Positions 16,241 through 24,473 of a DNA stretch of 53,648 bases are shown one piece after another (within the stretch, counting starts at the first letter, position 1; every line of letters begins with the position of its first letter). The translations under genes were made by a program, and so were the position numbers. The stretch is from Fen-1308 sp035319125 (GTDB taxonomy: Bacteria > Nitrospirota > Thermodesulfovibrionia > Thermodesulfovibrionales > Dissulfurispiraceae): the NCBI GenBank assembly GCA_035319125.1, contig DATHDG010000045.1:1-53648 (forward strand). Direction: 5' to 3'. A model generated the notes under the pieces. It had not been told where the DNA came from and searched no databases. It saw nothing but the letters and a program-made list of their open reading frames with translations.

Positions 16241-17533
16241 CTACGCTCCTAATCCCTTTAGCCTTTCATAAAAACCAGGGAATGATATATCGGCACACGC
16301 CGCATTATTTACAACAATGGGGCGGTCTGAAACCATAGCAGCAATTGAAAGTGACATTGCTATCCTGTGGTCGCCATAACTATCGACAGAACCTCCTTTG
16401 AATTGAGCATTTCCCCTAATATCCATTCCGTCATCATATTCCTTGACCTCGACGCCAAGCTTGGTAAGCTCTGTAGCCATCGCCCTAATCCTGTCGGATT
16501 CTTTAACCCGGAGTTCCTGGGCACCCCTGATCTCAGTAATTCCGTCCGCTCGGCTTGCAAGTATGCAGAGTATCGGGAATTCATCTATGAGAGACGGGAC
16601 AATGTCCCCACCAATTTTTACTGCTTTGAGCGTTGAAGCCGTGTTACAGACAATATCTGCGACGGGTTCGCCTGAGACATCACTCATATTTTCTATTTTG
16701 ATTTTAGCTCCCATACCAGCCAAAACGTTAAGCAGTCCCGTTCTGGTCGGATTCATGCATACACCTCTTATTACAACATCCGAATTAGGAACAAGAAGCG
16801 CGCCGGCAATAAAAAAAGCTGCCGATGAGAAGTCTGACGGGACTGTCACATCAACCGCACGGAGTTTCGGATTTCCCTTTATCGAAATAGAAAGACCATT
16901 CACATCTATTTGAGCTCCCATTGCAGCAAGCATTCTTTCTGTATGATCACGCGACTTTTGGGATTCGACAATTGTCGTGACACCGTCCGCATATAGTCCG
17001 GCCAGCATTACACATGACTTAACTTGGGCCGAGGCAATCGGCATAACATAATCTATTGGCGTTAACTTAGATCCTCTTATCGCCAGAGGAGGATACTTAT
17101 CGCCACCCCTGGCAGAAATCTTTGCGCCCATCTGCTTGAGCGGCGTAATGACACGAGCCATCGGCCGTTTCTTCAAGGAGTCATCGCCGGTAAGGATTGT
17201 AAATAGCGGGTTGCCGGCAAGCACGCCGGACAACAGCCTGATTGTAGTGCCGGAATTGCCGCAATCCACAACGTCAAACGGCTCTTCCAGGCCATAAAGC
17301 CCTTTGCCATTAACAACTATTTCCCCTGAAGTGCCTTCAGCAATCTTGACTCCAAGCATCCTGAAGGCCTTAATTGTACTGAGGGGGTCTTCAGCCCTCA
17401 GAAAATTTCGTATAACGCTCTGCCCTTCGGCAAGCGATGAGAACATAATCGCCCTATGAGAAATTGATTTGTCGGGCGGAGGGACAATCTCTCCACGCAA
17501 CCCATTTGATTTTGCAAGCTCAATACTCCACAT
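16241..17533 (-). CDS. aroA: 3-phosphoshikimate 1-carboxyvinyltransferase (EPSP synthase)
   Basis: AroA joins PEP to shikimate-3-phosphate, the sixth step of the shikimate pathway. Motifs are PPDKSISHRAIMFSSLA near residue 18, NCGNSGTTIRLLSG written here as DCGNSGTTIRLL, PSDFSSAAFFIAGAL and ELRVKESDRI. At 430 residues it is normal. It sits in the order pheA, hisC, tyrA, aroA, cmk, so the aromatic pathway is grouped on one strand. The conserved glycine and alanine in the GNSGT region (GNSGTTIRL) show the ordinary PEP site. Confidence 0.96.
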   Translation of the reverse strand: MWSIELAKSNGLRGEIVPPPDKSISHRAIMFSSLAEGQSVIRNFLRAEDPLSTIKAFRMLGVKIAEGTSGEIVVNGKGLYGLEEPFDVVDCGNSGTTIRLLSGVLAGNPLFTILTGDDSLKKRPMARVITPLKQMGAKISARGGDKYPPLAIRGSKLTPIDYVMPIASAQVKSCVMLAGLYADGVTTIVESQKSRDHTERMLAAMGAQIDVNGLSISIKGNPKLRAVDVTVPSDFSSAAFFIAGALLVPNSDVVIRGVCMNPTRTGLLNVLAGMGAKIKIENMSDVSGEPVADIVCNTASTLKAVKIGGDIVPSLIDEFPILCILASRADGITEIRGAQELRVKESDRIRAMATELTKLGVEVKEYDDGMDIRGNAQFKGGSVDSYGDHRIAMSLSIAAMVSDRPIVVNNAACADISFPGFYERLKGLGA

Positions 17534-17584
17534 GACACCTTATTCCCTTAACCTGCATTAGTAACATTATAATATTACAGCTTG

Positions 17585-18436
17585 TTATATCCTCATCCTG
17601 AGCTTCTGTGCCCGCGCAAACTCCCTTTCAACGCCCTCCCAATCACCGTCAGTCATGCATCTTTCAATCTTTTGCAAATTTTCTTTAAAGAGATCGAGAA
17701 CCTTACAAATATTATCGCGGTTCATCATGCAGATATCCCTCCATAATTCTGGAGAGCTGGCAGCTATCCGCGTAGTGTCCCTGAATCCGCCACCACTATA
17801 TTTAATGTATTGCTGGTCTATGCTTTCAACTGCATTTACGAGCGCATACGCCACGACATGAGGCATATGACTTATAAGCGAGAATATCTCATCATGCCTG
17901 AGAGGGTCCATTATTTCAACCGCTCCGCCTACCGTCTGCCACAGCAAAATGAGTTCTTGAACCGCTTCCTTGTTTGAACTCGATGTAGGAGTAACGATAC
18001 AGCGTGCCCCTGCAAACAGACTGCCTCGCGCATCTTCAATGCCTGCTTTTTCGCTTCCGGCGATGGGATGCGATCCCACAAAGTGCACACCCTTAGGCAT
18101 GATTTCCTCGATCTCAAATACCATACGGCCTTTCACGCTACCCACATCAGTGACAAGTGAGCCCTTTTTCAAAGCATGGCTTATGCCGGCTGCTATATTC
18201 TTCAGTGTGCCTACCGGCGTACACAGAATCACCAAATCGGCTCCATCGGCAGCTTGAGCTGGATCCAGCAAGTAGTCGTTTATAATTTCCTGCTGTTTTG
18301 CCTTCTTGAGGTTCTCTTCTTTTCGGCCACAACCTATTATTGTACCGCACAAGCCTTTTTCCCGCAGAGCAAGTGCTATTGAGGCTCCTATTAGTCCAAC
18401 ACCAATGATAGCTGCCCTATCAAAATACAACCCCAT
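17585..18436 (-). CDS. tyrA: Prephenate dehydrogenase
   Basis: TyrA oxidatively decarboxylates prephenate (or arogenate) on the way to tyrosine. The Rossmann motif GVGLIGASIALAL opens the protein. The catalytic region VGSHPIAGSEKAGIE contains the histidine, and ISHMPHVVAYALV is the second conserved histidine motif. It is 283 residues, a stand-alone dehydrogenase with no chorismate-mutase or ACT domain visible. AGGATAGAG lies before the ATG. It follows hisC after about 29 bp. Confidence 0.94.
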   Translation of the reverse strand: MGLYFDRAAIIGVGLIGASIALALREKGLCGTIIGCGRKEENLKKAKQQEIINDYLLDPAQAADGADLVILCTPVGTLKNIAAGISHALKKGSLVTDVGSVKGRMVFEIEEIMPKGVHFVGSHPIAGSEKAGIEDARGSLFAGARCIVTPTSSSNKEAVQELILLWQTVGGAVEIMDPLRHDEIFSLISHMPHVVAYALVNAVESIDQQYIKYSGGGFRDTTRIAASSPELWRDICMMNRDNICKVLDLFKENLQKIERCMTDGDWEGVEREFARAQKLRMRI

Positions 18437-18465
18437 TTTTGAACTCTATCCTACCTTCATTTGCC

Positions 18466-19560
18466 TCATAGACTGGATTTAAGCGCCTCGATGAAGCGTT
18501 TGTTTTCCTCCGGCAACCCGATGGTTACCCTTATCTGCTCCGGTCCCACAGGTCTGATGATTAAGCCTTTCCGAAGCAAAGTTTCAAACAGCCCTCGTGA
18601 ATCTGAGCCAAGTGTTATATATATAAAATTAGCTTCGGTAGGAACATACCTGAGACCCAAATCATCAAGCTCTTTTGAAAGATATTTCTTGCCCTCTTCG
18701 TTTATTGCTATCGAGCGCTTCAAATGATCTTCATCTGAAAGCGCCGCAAGCGCTGCTTCTTGCGCCAGGGCATTAGTGTTGAACGGCTCTCTTATCTTGT
18801 TCATCTCCTCTAAAATCTCTTTTTTTGCAATTCCATATCCTATTCTTAGGGATGCAAGGCCGTATGCTTTAGAAAATGTGCGAAGTATCAAGATATCTCT
18901 CCCATCTGCAAAGAACGAAAGCGAGTCAGGATACTCCGGGTCGCGGACATACTCGAAATATGCTTCGTCCATCACTATAAGCACCCCATCCGGCACGCGA
19001 CGCATAAAAGCTTCAAATTCGGCCTTCCTGTTTATAGTGCCGGTCGGATTATTGGGATTCGCAATGAATACCATACGGGTTTTCTTATTAATCGCGTCCG
19101 CCATGGCTGACAAATTGTGGACATAGTCTCTCAGAGGGATCTCAATAGCGATCCCGCCTGCTGACTGAACACCCATGGAATATACAACAAAAGATGGCGT
19201 GGCCATGACCGCCTCATCCCCGGCATCAACAAACGTGCGAATTGCAATGTCAAGCAATTCGTTGGAACCATTGCCCAGCATGATTTCGTCTGTCGCCACC
19301 TTATGGCCGCCTGCCGACAACTTTTGCGAAAGCGCATTTTTCAGATAATAACCGCTCCCGTCAGGATAGCGGCACAGCTCATGCGCTTTGTCCAGGCATT
19401 TCCTCAGTGCGGCAATGGCCTTCGGAGATGGTCCCGCAGGATTTTCATTTGACGCCAGCTTAATACATTCTTTAATGCCAAGCTCCCTCTCAAGCTCCTT
19501 AACCGGCTTTCCAGGAACATATGGTTTGATTCGTGATACACATTCAAGAGGTTTGATCAT
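18466..19560 (-). CDS. hisC: Histidinol-phosphate aminotransferase family (aromatic aminotransferase likely)
   Basis: A class I/II PLP aminotransferase of 364 residues. The PLP lysine is in RTFSKAYGLASLRIGY. NPNNPTGT and DEAYFEY are conserved. I start at ATG 19560 (MIKPLECVSR), with AAGGAG 7 nt upstream; the 19 codons before it are not family-like. In this setting, between pheA and tyrA, it probably transaminates prephenate or the aromatic keto acids as well as, or instead of, histidinol phosphate. No other histidine gene is near. Confidence 0.92.
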   Translation of the reverse strand: MIKPLECVSRIKPYVPGKPVKELERELGIKECIKLASNENPAGPSPKAIAALRKCLDKAHELCRYPDGSGYYLKNALSQKLSAGGHKVATDEIMLGNGSNELLDIAIRTFVDAGDEAVMATPSFVVYSMGVQSAGGIAIEIPLRDYVHNLSAMADAINKKTRMVFIANPNNPTGTINRKAEFEAFMRRVPDGVLIVMDEAYFEYVRDPEYPDSLSFFADGRDILILRTFSKAYGLASLRIGYGIAKKEILEEMNKIREPFNTNALAQEAALAALSDEDHLKRSIAINEEGKKYLSKELDDLGLRYVPTEANFIYITLGSDSRGLFETLLRKGLIIRPVGPEQIRVTIGLPEENKRFIEALKSSL

Positions 19561-19634
19561 GGAGTACTCCTTAAGCTCATCCAGCGCAAGCGGTGGAACT
19601 CGATACCAGTCAATCAAGACCTTCCGTGAGCAAG

Positions 19635-20723
19635 CTAGCTCTCGTCTACAGGGTAAGACCCAAGGTGAGTCAGGTAAAGACAGTGCCCCTTGACACTTTC
19701 GATGGTCTTCCTGACTTTCTCATCATCTATATGCCCTTCCATATCGACAAAGAAAATATATTCCCAAGCTCTTCTTTTGGAAGGCCGTGACTCTATTTTA
19801 GAGAGGTTTATCCTGGCCTCTTTAAAAGGATAAAGAACATCGTAAAGGGCACCAGGCCTGTTCTTTAGTGAAAACATGATGGACGTCTTATCAGAACCCG
19901 ACTTGCCTGGTGATTCCTTAGCGATAACAAGGAATCTCGTAAAATTGTTTCGTTTATCCTCTATGTGGCGCCGAATAAACTTAAGATCATATAGTTTAGC
20001 AGCCAATTCGCTCGCTATGGCTGCAGCCTCATCGTCATTAACCACGATTTCGGCTGCCTTGGCTGTGCTGACAGCTGCAAGTACCGGGATGCCGCTCATG
20101 TTGGTCTCAAGCCAGCCTCTGCATTGAGCAAGCGCCTGCGGATGAGAATATATCTTTCTGACTTTACCTTTTTCTCCACTTTTCGAAAGCAGATTATGAG
20201 AAACCTCAAGCAGAACCTCTGCAGTTATCTTCAAGTCGTAATCCATAAACATGTCGAGTGTATGGCTTACAACGCCTTCGCTTGAGTTCTCTATGGGGAC
20301 AAGACCATAGTCAGCTTCTCCGTATTCGACCGCATCGAAGACTGCTTTTATGCTTTCTACCGGTATGTATTTTGCTGAGGATCCAAAATGACGTATCGAG
20401 GCCAAGTGTGTAAATGTTCCTTCAGGGCCGAAATAGGCAACCCTCAACGGCTCCTCCAGTGCAAGCGAAGCCGAAATAATCTCCCTGAAAATGGCCTTTA
20501 ACGCATCATTTGGAAAAAGGCCTTTATTCATAGTAATCAGCCGCTTGATAATAGCTGCTTCCCTCTCAGGAACATGGAATTTCTGATTCGCTTTCCTCTT
20601 TACGCCGGCAATCTCTACTGCTACAGATGCACGCTTGTTAAGCAGCTCCAGCAAAGACGTATCTATCCTGTCTATTTCGCCCCTTAAGGTCGTTAGAATC
20701 GGCGTGGAATTCTTCTTTCGCAT
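19635..20723 (-). CDS. pheA: Bifunctional chorismate mutase/prephenate dehydratase (P-protein)
   Basis: An N-terminal AroQ chorismate mutase domain (about residues 8-90; GEIDRIDTSLLELLNKRA) is fused to a prephenate dehydratase domain (YFGPEGTFTHLA, residues about 95-270) and a C-terminal ACT domain (FSLKNRPGALYDVL, about 280-350; ESRPSKRRAWEYIFFVD). The protein converts chorismate to phenylpyruvate, and the ACT domain gives feedback inhibition by phenylalanine. The PDT threonine site is in IENSSEGVVSHTLD. It is 362 residues, normal for a P-protein. It leads the aromatic operon, with a divergent HD-GYP regulator upstream. Confidence 0.96.
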   Translation of the reverse strand: MRKKNSTPILTTLRGEIDRIDTSLLELLNKRASVAVEIAGVKRKANQKFHVPEREAAIIKRLITMNKGLFPNDALKAIFREIISASLALEEPLRVAYFGPEGTFTHLASIRHFGSSAKYIPVESIKAVFDAVEYGEADYGLVPIENSSEGVVSHTLDMFMDYDLKITAEVLLEVSHNLLSKSGEKGKVRKIYSHPQALAQCRGWLETNMSGIPVLAAVSTAKAAEIVVNDDEAAAIASELAAKLYDLKFIRRHIEDKRNNFTRFLVIAKESPGKSGSDKTSIMFSLKNRPGALYDVLYPFKEARINLSKIESRPSKRRAWEYIFFVDMEGHIDDEKVRKTIESVKGHCLYLTHLGSYPVDES

Positions 20724-20831
20724 AGAGTTCTAATATACAGGATTACCCTTATTTTTTCAATATTTACATTCGAACAATGACGCCGATTATAAGGTCGCAC
20801 GTGCTGAATTCTTTCAAATTTCAAAAAAACC

Positions 20832-20847
20832 TTCTACAATTGTACAA
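20832..20847. repeat. Short imperfect palindrome between pheA and the HD-GYP gene
   Basis: A TACAATTGTA core (20835-20844) extended by two matched bases on each side with one mismatch, within the roughly 235-bp divergent promoter region. It could be a regulator site for either gene; it may also be chance in an A/T-rich stretch. Confidence 0.25.
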
Positions 20848-20958
20848 AAGGTGGTATTATTAACAATTAACCGCACTGATTTTTATTCAGAGAGTTTGAT
20901 AATATAATACTTACACAGGCACTGCACTATAAGTCGCTTCGCTGACAGTCGGCCATAG

Positions 20959-22053
20959 ATGGAAGATAACCAACCCGATAACAACAACTCGAAAACCGCC
21001 ACCATCCTGGCGGTAGATGACGATCCCTATGTACTTGAATATGTGTCCACTCTCCTGGATGAATACGGCTATACCTGCATAGCATGCAGCAATGCGGAAG
21101 ATGCATACCAGAAATTTATAAGCATTCCAATCGATGCAGTTCTGACAGATATAAAAATGCCGATAGTTTCTGGTATAGACTTGCTTGAAAAGATCTGTCT
21201 GATAAGGACAGATATACCGGTAGTCCTCATGACTGCGCACGCTGAGATAGATATAGCCGTTGATGCAATAAAGAAAGGTGCATTCGATTTTATTATCAAG
21301 CCATATCGTTCTGAACAACTTATACATTCCGTAGAGAAAGCGGTTAAATACCGCCGTCTTACTCAAAAAGAAAGGGAATATAAGAAGACCCTCGAAGAAA
21401 CTGTTGACCGGCGGACCCGTGAATTGCGTGACGCACTTACCATGCTTAAGAACATGAGCGCAGAGCTTATAGACCGTCTTACGGTCGTGGCTGAATTCAG
21501 AGACACTGGGACCGGATTCCACAATTCACGAATGGGACGTTACGCCAGAGAATTATCTCAGGCACTTTCCATGTCACCTCATTTCACAGAAGCTCTAACC
21601 TTCTCGAGCCCTTTGCATGATATTGGCAAGGTCGCTATACCAGACACTATTTTGCTCAAGCCTGCATCCCTCACACCTGCCGAATTCGAAATAATGAAGA
21701 ACCATACGTCAATAGGAGAGAAAGTCCTCGCCGGCTCTTCGTATCCCTTTATTCAAATGGCCGCTTCCATTGCACTCAACCACCATGAGAGATGGAACGG
21801 AACCGGCTATCCGCGCGGGCTGAAGCAGGACGACATCCCGATTGAAGGCAGAATTGTAATGCTCTGTGACCAATATGATGCGCTGAGAAGCAGCAGACCC
21901 TATAAGCAGCAATTGTCGCACGAAGAAGCAGTTCATATCATAACCGTTGGAGATGGTCGCACATTACCTGACCACTTCGATCCGGATGTTCTTAACATTT
22001 TCAAGAAAATTGCCGGCAAATTCGACGAAATATTCATGAACTTCAAAGAATGA
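20959..22053 (+). CDS. Response regulator with HD-GYP domain (RpfG-like c-di-GMP phosphodiesterase)
   Basis: The 364-residue protein has a CheY receiver domain at about residues 12-130 (ILAVDDDPY; phospho-acceptor in DAVLTDIKMP; KPYR switch lysine). A short helical linker with a predicted coiled-coil stretch (about 135-165) leads to an HD-GYP domain at about 170-350. Its metal-site motifs are present: HDIGKVAIPD, HTSIGEKV and HHERWNGTGYPRGL, with the full GYP triad. HD-GYP enzymes hydrolyse c-di-GMP to GMP or pGpG. The last helical part is less regular (GDGRTLPDHFDPDVL, usual form). The cognate kinase is not adjacent. The gene stands alone, divergent from pheA. Confidence 0.92.
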   Translation: MEDNQPDNNNSKTATILAVDDDPYVLEYVSTLLDEYGYTCIACSNAEDAYQKFISIPIDAVLTDIKMPIVSGIDLLEKICLIRTDIPVVLMTAHAEIDIAVDAIKKGAFDFIIKPYRSEQLIHSVEKAVKYRRLTQKEREYKKTLEETVDRRTRELRDALTMLKNMSAELIDRLTVVAEFRDTGTGFHNSRMGRYARELSQALSMSPHFTEALTFSSPLHDIGKVAIPDTILLKPASLTPAEFEIMKNHTSIGEKVLAGSSYPFIQMAASIALNHHERWNGTGYPRGLKQDDIPIEGRIVMLCDQYDALRSSRPYKQQLSHEEAVHIITVGDGRTLPDHFDPDVLNIFKKIAGKFDEIFMNFKE

Positions 22054-22125
22054 CATGGCGTTTACTCTCAAATGACTTAAAGCTAAATTGCTCTTTTCCC
22101 CGGGCAGGTGCGCTTTTTCGACAAT

Positions 22126-22353
22126 TCATTTTGCATAATGCATGCGCCATTCATAAAAGCCGCCAGCAACAACGAGACATCTCTGTCGCTTGAATGAATT
22201 TCTGAATGCCGGCTTTTCAGCCAAGGTCTCTGCCCTTGCATGTATCATACCCATGCCGATCTTCGAGTTTCTATCCCATTCAGTAATAAAACCCGTGGAA
22301 AATGACAGAGCAATATCACCAGTGTTGTCACTACATAAGAACTCGATAGTATC
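22126..22353 (-). pseudogene. Remnant of an SRAP/YedK-type (HMCES) protein
   Basis: On the minus strand an open stretch encodes GFITEWDRNSKIGMG, then HARAETLAEKPAFRNSF and KRQRCLVVAGGFYEW before a stop at 22126. This is unmistakably the central part of an SRAP domain: the family reads WAKDPKIGY, NARAETVAEKPAFR, RCLIPADGFYEW. SRAP proteins crosslink to abasic DNA through an N-terminal Cys2 (MCGR). Here the N-terminus and Cys2 are missing (a stop lies at 22356-22354), and the frame ends soon after FYEW, so most of the C-terminal half is also gone. It lies in the 328-bp region between the HD-GYP gene and a ferritin-like gene and shows no start site. Confidence 0.8.
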
Positions 22354-22381
22354 CTATAAACTATTTTGCAAACTAGATAAC

Positions 22382-22867
22382 TTACGCTGACTGGGCTTCA
22401 AGCCTTATCTTAAATGTGATAAGCCATCTTATATGACTGCGTTCTTCATCAATTATCTGATCAACCATTTCCTTCTGATCGACAATATGACGAACAGCCA
22501 GGAAATATAACAGCGTCTCTTTTTCAAATCCGATTGCGAAGCGGACAGCATCAGATATCGTCTTTATGTGCTGCATTAATGGCAGGGATTTGTGTTTACC
22601 AAGAAAGAATTCTGATTCAACGATTGCCCGCAGGTATAAAGTAACGTCCTCCCAACCCTCAGGGTCGCTGATTGATGTCGGAATTGTCTTCTTCAATGCC
22701 TCAAAAACAGCCTTATGCTGAATCTCCTTTTGCGAAAGCGTATCAAAAAGTTTCTTGAGATCGAGATTTGCCTTAAAACGATCAGCCATCATTGAATAGA
22801 AATTATATCCCAGCTGCTCTGTCTGGATTGCCTGTTCAATTACTTCGCCGATAGAATATTTTTCCAC
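22382..22867 (-). CDS. Rubrerythrin/ferritin-like diiron protein
   Basis: This 161-residue helical protein belongs to the ferritin-like/rubrerythrin erythrin domain superfamily. Metal ligands lie in EQAIQTEQLGYNFYSMMAD (first E and the later E), SQKEIQHKAVFEAL (ExxH) and IIDEERSHIRWL (EExxH). Such diiron proteins reduce peroxide or store metal in anaerobes. There is no rubredoxin domain. I start at GTG 22867 because AGGAGG lies 5 nt upstream; the frame is open further upstream to 22915 but has no start supported by a ribosome site there. It is the leftmost of a minus-strand group of redox genes (flavodoxin, thioredoxin). Confidence 0.85.
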   Translation of the reverse strand: MEKYSIGEVIEQAIQTEQLGYNFYSMMADRFKANLDLKKLFDTLSQKEIQHKAVFEALKKTIPTSISDPEGWEDVTLYLRAIVESEFFLGKHKSLPLMQHIKTISDAVRFAIGFEKETLLYFLAVRHIVDQKEMVDQIIDEERSHIRWLITFKIRLEAQSA

Positions 22868-22973
22868 CTTTCCTCCTATAGCCAAATAGTGGTTGTCCTG
22901 ACAAGCACAAGCCAATTTTCAAATACATAATATCAAGCAATATCAAAATGTGCCATCATTACAGGAGATCGTA

Positions 22974-23546
22974 CTAAGCCATAAATGCCCGTGCAGCCTG
23001 TTCAGCTTCCACCATCGCATGTTCAGGCACATCAACAACTCCGCCTCCACCCGCACCACACACTCGAATTAACTTGCTTTCAGCAAAGCCGTACCATTTG
23101 AAGAAACGATCATAGAGCGGGAATATATGGCCAAATAGATTTTCATCAGGTGAACCTTGCGTAATTATAAAGAGCAGCTTTTTACCGGGATCAAGCCGAC
23201 TTGGCTCCTTTTCAGTAAGATAATTAGGCTTAAGATATGAGAAGGTCCTGTCTATAAAGCACTTAAGCTGCCCGCTTACGTCGCCATAATAAGTTGGAGT
23301 GGACATTACAACCATATCAGCGCTCCTGACAGCTTCCAGAACATTGCTAAGATCATCATCGAGAATGCACTTATCCAGCTTTGTCTTGCAAGCATAGCAC
23401 GCCTGGCACCCCCGATATGATAGTTTGTTCAGCAAAAAAGTCTCTACTTCAGCGCCTAGCTCTTCAGCAATATCTAAAAACCGCCTTGCTATCGCTGCGC
23501 TATTACCGTTTATGCGCGGACTTCCAAATAAGCAAACTATTTTCAT
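22974..23546 (-). CDS. NADPH-dependent FMN reductase/iron-sulfur flavoprotein-type flavodoxin
   Basis: A 190-residue flavodoxin-fold protein. The FMN phosphate loop is GSPRINGNSAAIARRF, the cysteine cluster region is CQACYACKTKLDKCI, and STPTYYGDVSGQLKCF gives the isoalloxazine site. Proteins of this group reduce quinones, metals or disulfides and often work with thioredoxin. The start is ATG 23546, supported by GGGGGA about 8 nt upstream; the longer frame begins 21 codons earlier with no family likeness. Neighbouring thioredoxin (23616) and a ferritin-like gene suggest an oxidative-stress group. CxxC-type motifs may bind an Fe-S cluster. Confidence 0.88.
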   Translation of the reverse strand: MKIVCLFGSPRINGNSAAIARRFLDIAEELGAEVETFLLNKLSYRGCQACYACKTKLDKCILDDDLSNVLEAVRSADMVVMSTPTYYGDVSGQLKCFIDRTFSYLKPNYLTEKEPSRLDPGKKLLFIITQGSPDENLFGHIFPLYDRFFKWYGFAESKLIRVCGAGGGGVVDVPEHAMVEAEQAARAFMA

Positions 23547-23615
23547 TACATATCCCCCAAACGCAATACTGCAATTTGATTTATAGTCACACTCAGACTT
23601 GTCGAACAAAAAAAT

Positions 23616-23948
23616 CTATTTAACAAGACGCTTCTCTATCATATTCTTAAGCGCTTCCATCGATTGTCCGCCGACTATTCTGTCCACTTCCTCGCCGTCA
23701 ATATAAATTATGATCGTAGGCGTGCCATTAATATTGCACTGAATTGCGACTGCTGTCTGATCATCACAATTCAGTTTTGCAAATTTCACATTGCCGGCCA
23801 TCTCTGCTGCAACTGCATCATAAGTCGGAGAAAACTTTTTGCAGTGTCCGCACCATGGCGCCCAAAAATAGACGAGCATAACTCCGCATGATTTTTCCAC
23901 TTCTGCATTCCATTTATCTGCACTCAGTTCAAGTACACCATCCGGCAT
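23616..23948 (-). CDS. trx: Thioredoxin
   Basis: A 110-residue thioredoxin with active site FWAPWCGHCKKF at about residues 25-36 and the cis-proline loop NINGTPTIIIYIDGEEVDRIVGG written here in full-length form. It reduces disulfides in the cytoplasm. The start is ATG 23948: GAGGAGGTGA is a perfect ribosome site 7 nt upstream, so the longer frame to 23981 is not used. WCGHC is unusual compared with the common WCGPC and resembles that in protein disulfide isomerases and some anaerobic thioredoxins. Confidence 0.94.
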   Translation of the reverse strand: MPDGVLELSADKWNAEVEKSCGVMLVYFWAPWCGHCKKFSPTYDAVAAEMAGNVKFAKLNCDDQTAVAIQCNINGTPTIIIYIDGEEVDRIVGGQSMEALKNMIEKRLVK

Positions 23949-24028
23949 CAGATTCACCTCCTCAATAATGGATGCAAACATAGAATGTTAGCCTGCGCAC
24001 AGATCAAATTCATAAGGAAAATATCATC

Positions 24029-24472
24029 TTATTGTCGGTAACGCGGAGGCTCGTTAAGCACAGCCCAGAAAGCTCCCACGGCTTTTATTGCCGCCATAAA
24101 CTTGATATAATCGATCGGCTTTACAATGAATGCATTTGCACCCAGCCGATAAGCTTCATCTATATCCCTTTCTTCGCCGGATGACGTAAGAATCACTATA
24201 GGTATGGTTTTGAATGTTTCATCAACCCTTATCTGTTTCAGCACTTCGAACCCACTGTTTCCCGGCAATTTAAGATCGAGCATAACAACTGCAGGAATGC
24301 AGCTATCTCTAACTGAAAATTTCCCCTGGCAACGCAGATAAGCCAGAGCCTCTTCGCCATTTGTCACAACATCAATATTATTTACCACCGCGATTTCTTC
24401 AAGGGCAGTCAGGATGAGTTCTTGATCATAATGATCATCTTCGACAAGCAAAATATTTCTGATCCCGGACAT
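24029..24472 (-). CDS. Single-domain response regulator (Rcp1-like)
   Basis: A stand-alone receiver of 147 residues with no output domain. ILLVEDDHYDQEL gives the acidic pocket, the phospho-acceptor is in VVMLDLKLPGNSG, and IVILTSSGEERD and FIVKPIDYIKF carry the switch threonine and lysine. The start at 24472 lies 1 bp after the end of the histidine-kinase gene, in the same direction, which makes it its likely partner. The receiver resembles those paired with phytochrome-type kinases. The longer frame from 24520 overlaps the kinase gene and is not chosen. Confidence 0.9.
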   Translation of the reverse strand: MSGIRNILLVEDDHYDQELILTALEEIAVVNNIDVVTNGEEALAYLRCQGKFSVRDSCIPAVVMLDLKLPGNSGFEVLKQIRVDETFKTIPIVILTSSGEERDIDEAYRLGANAFIVKPIDYIKFMAAIKAVGAFWAVLNEPPRYRQ

Positions 24473-24473
24473 T

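Noticed and set aside
22126..22140. Selenocysteine at the stop after FYEWRMHYAK in the SRAP remnant
   Set aside because: The rest of the SRAP domain does not follow in frame and the N-terminus is also missing, so this is decay, not recoding.
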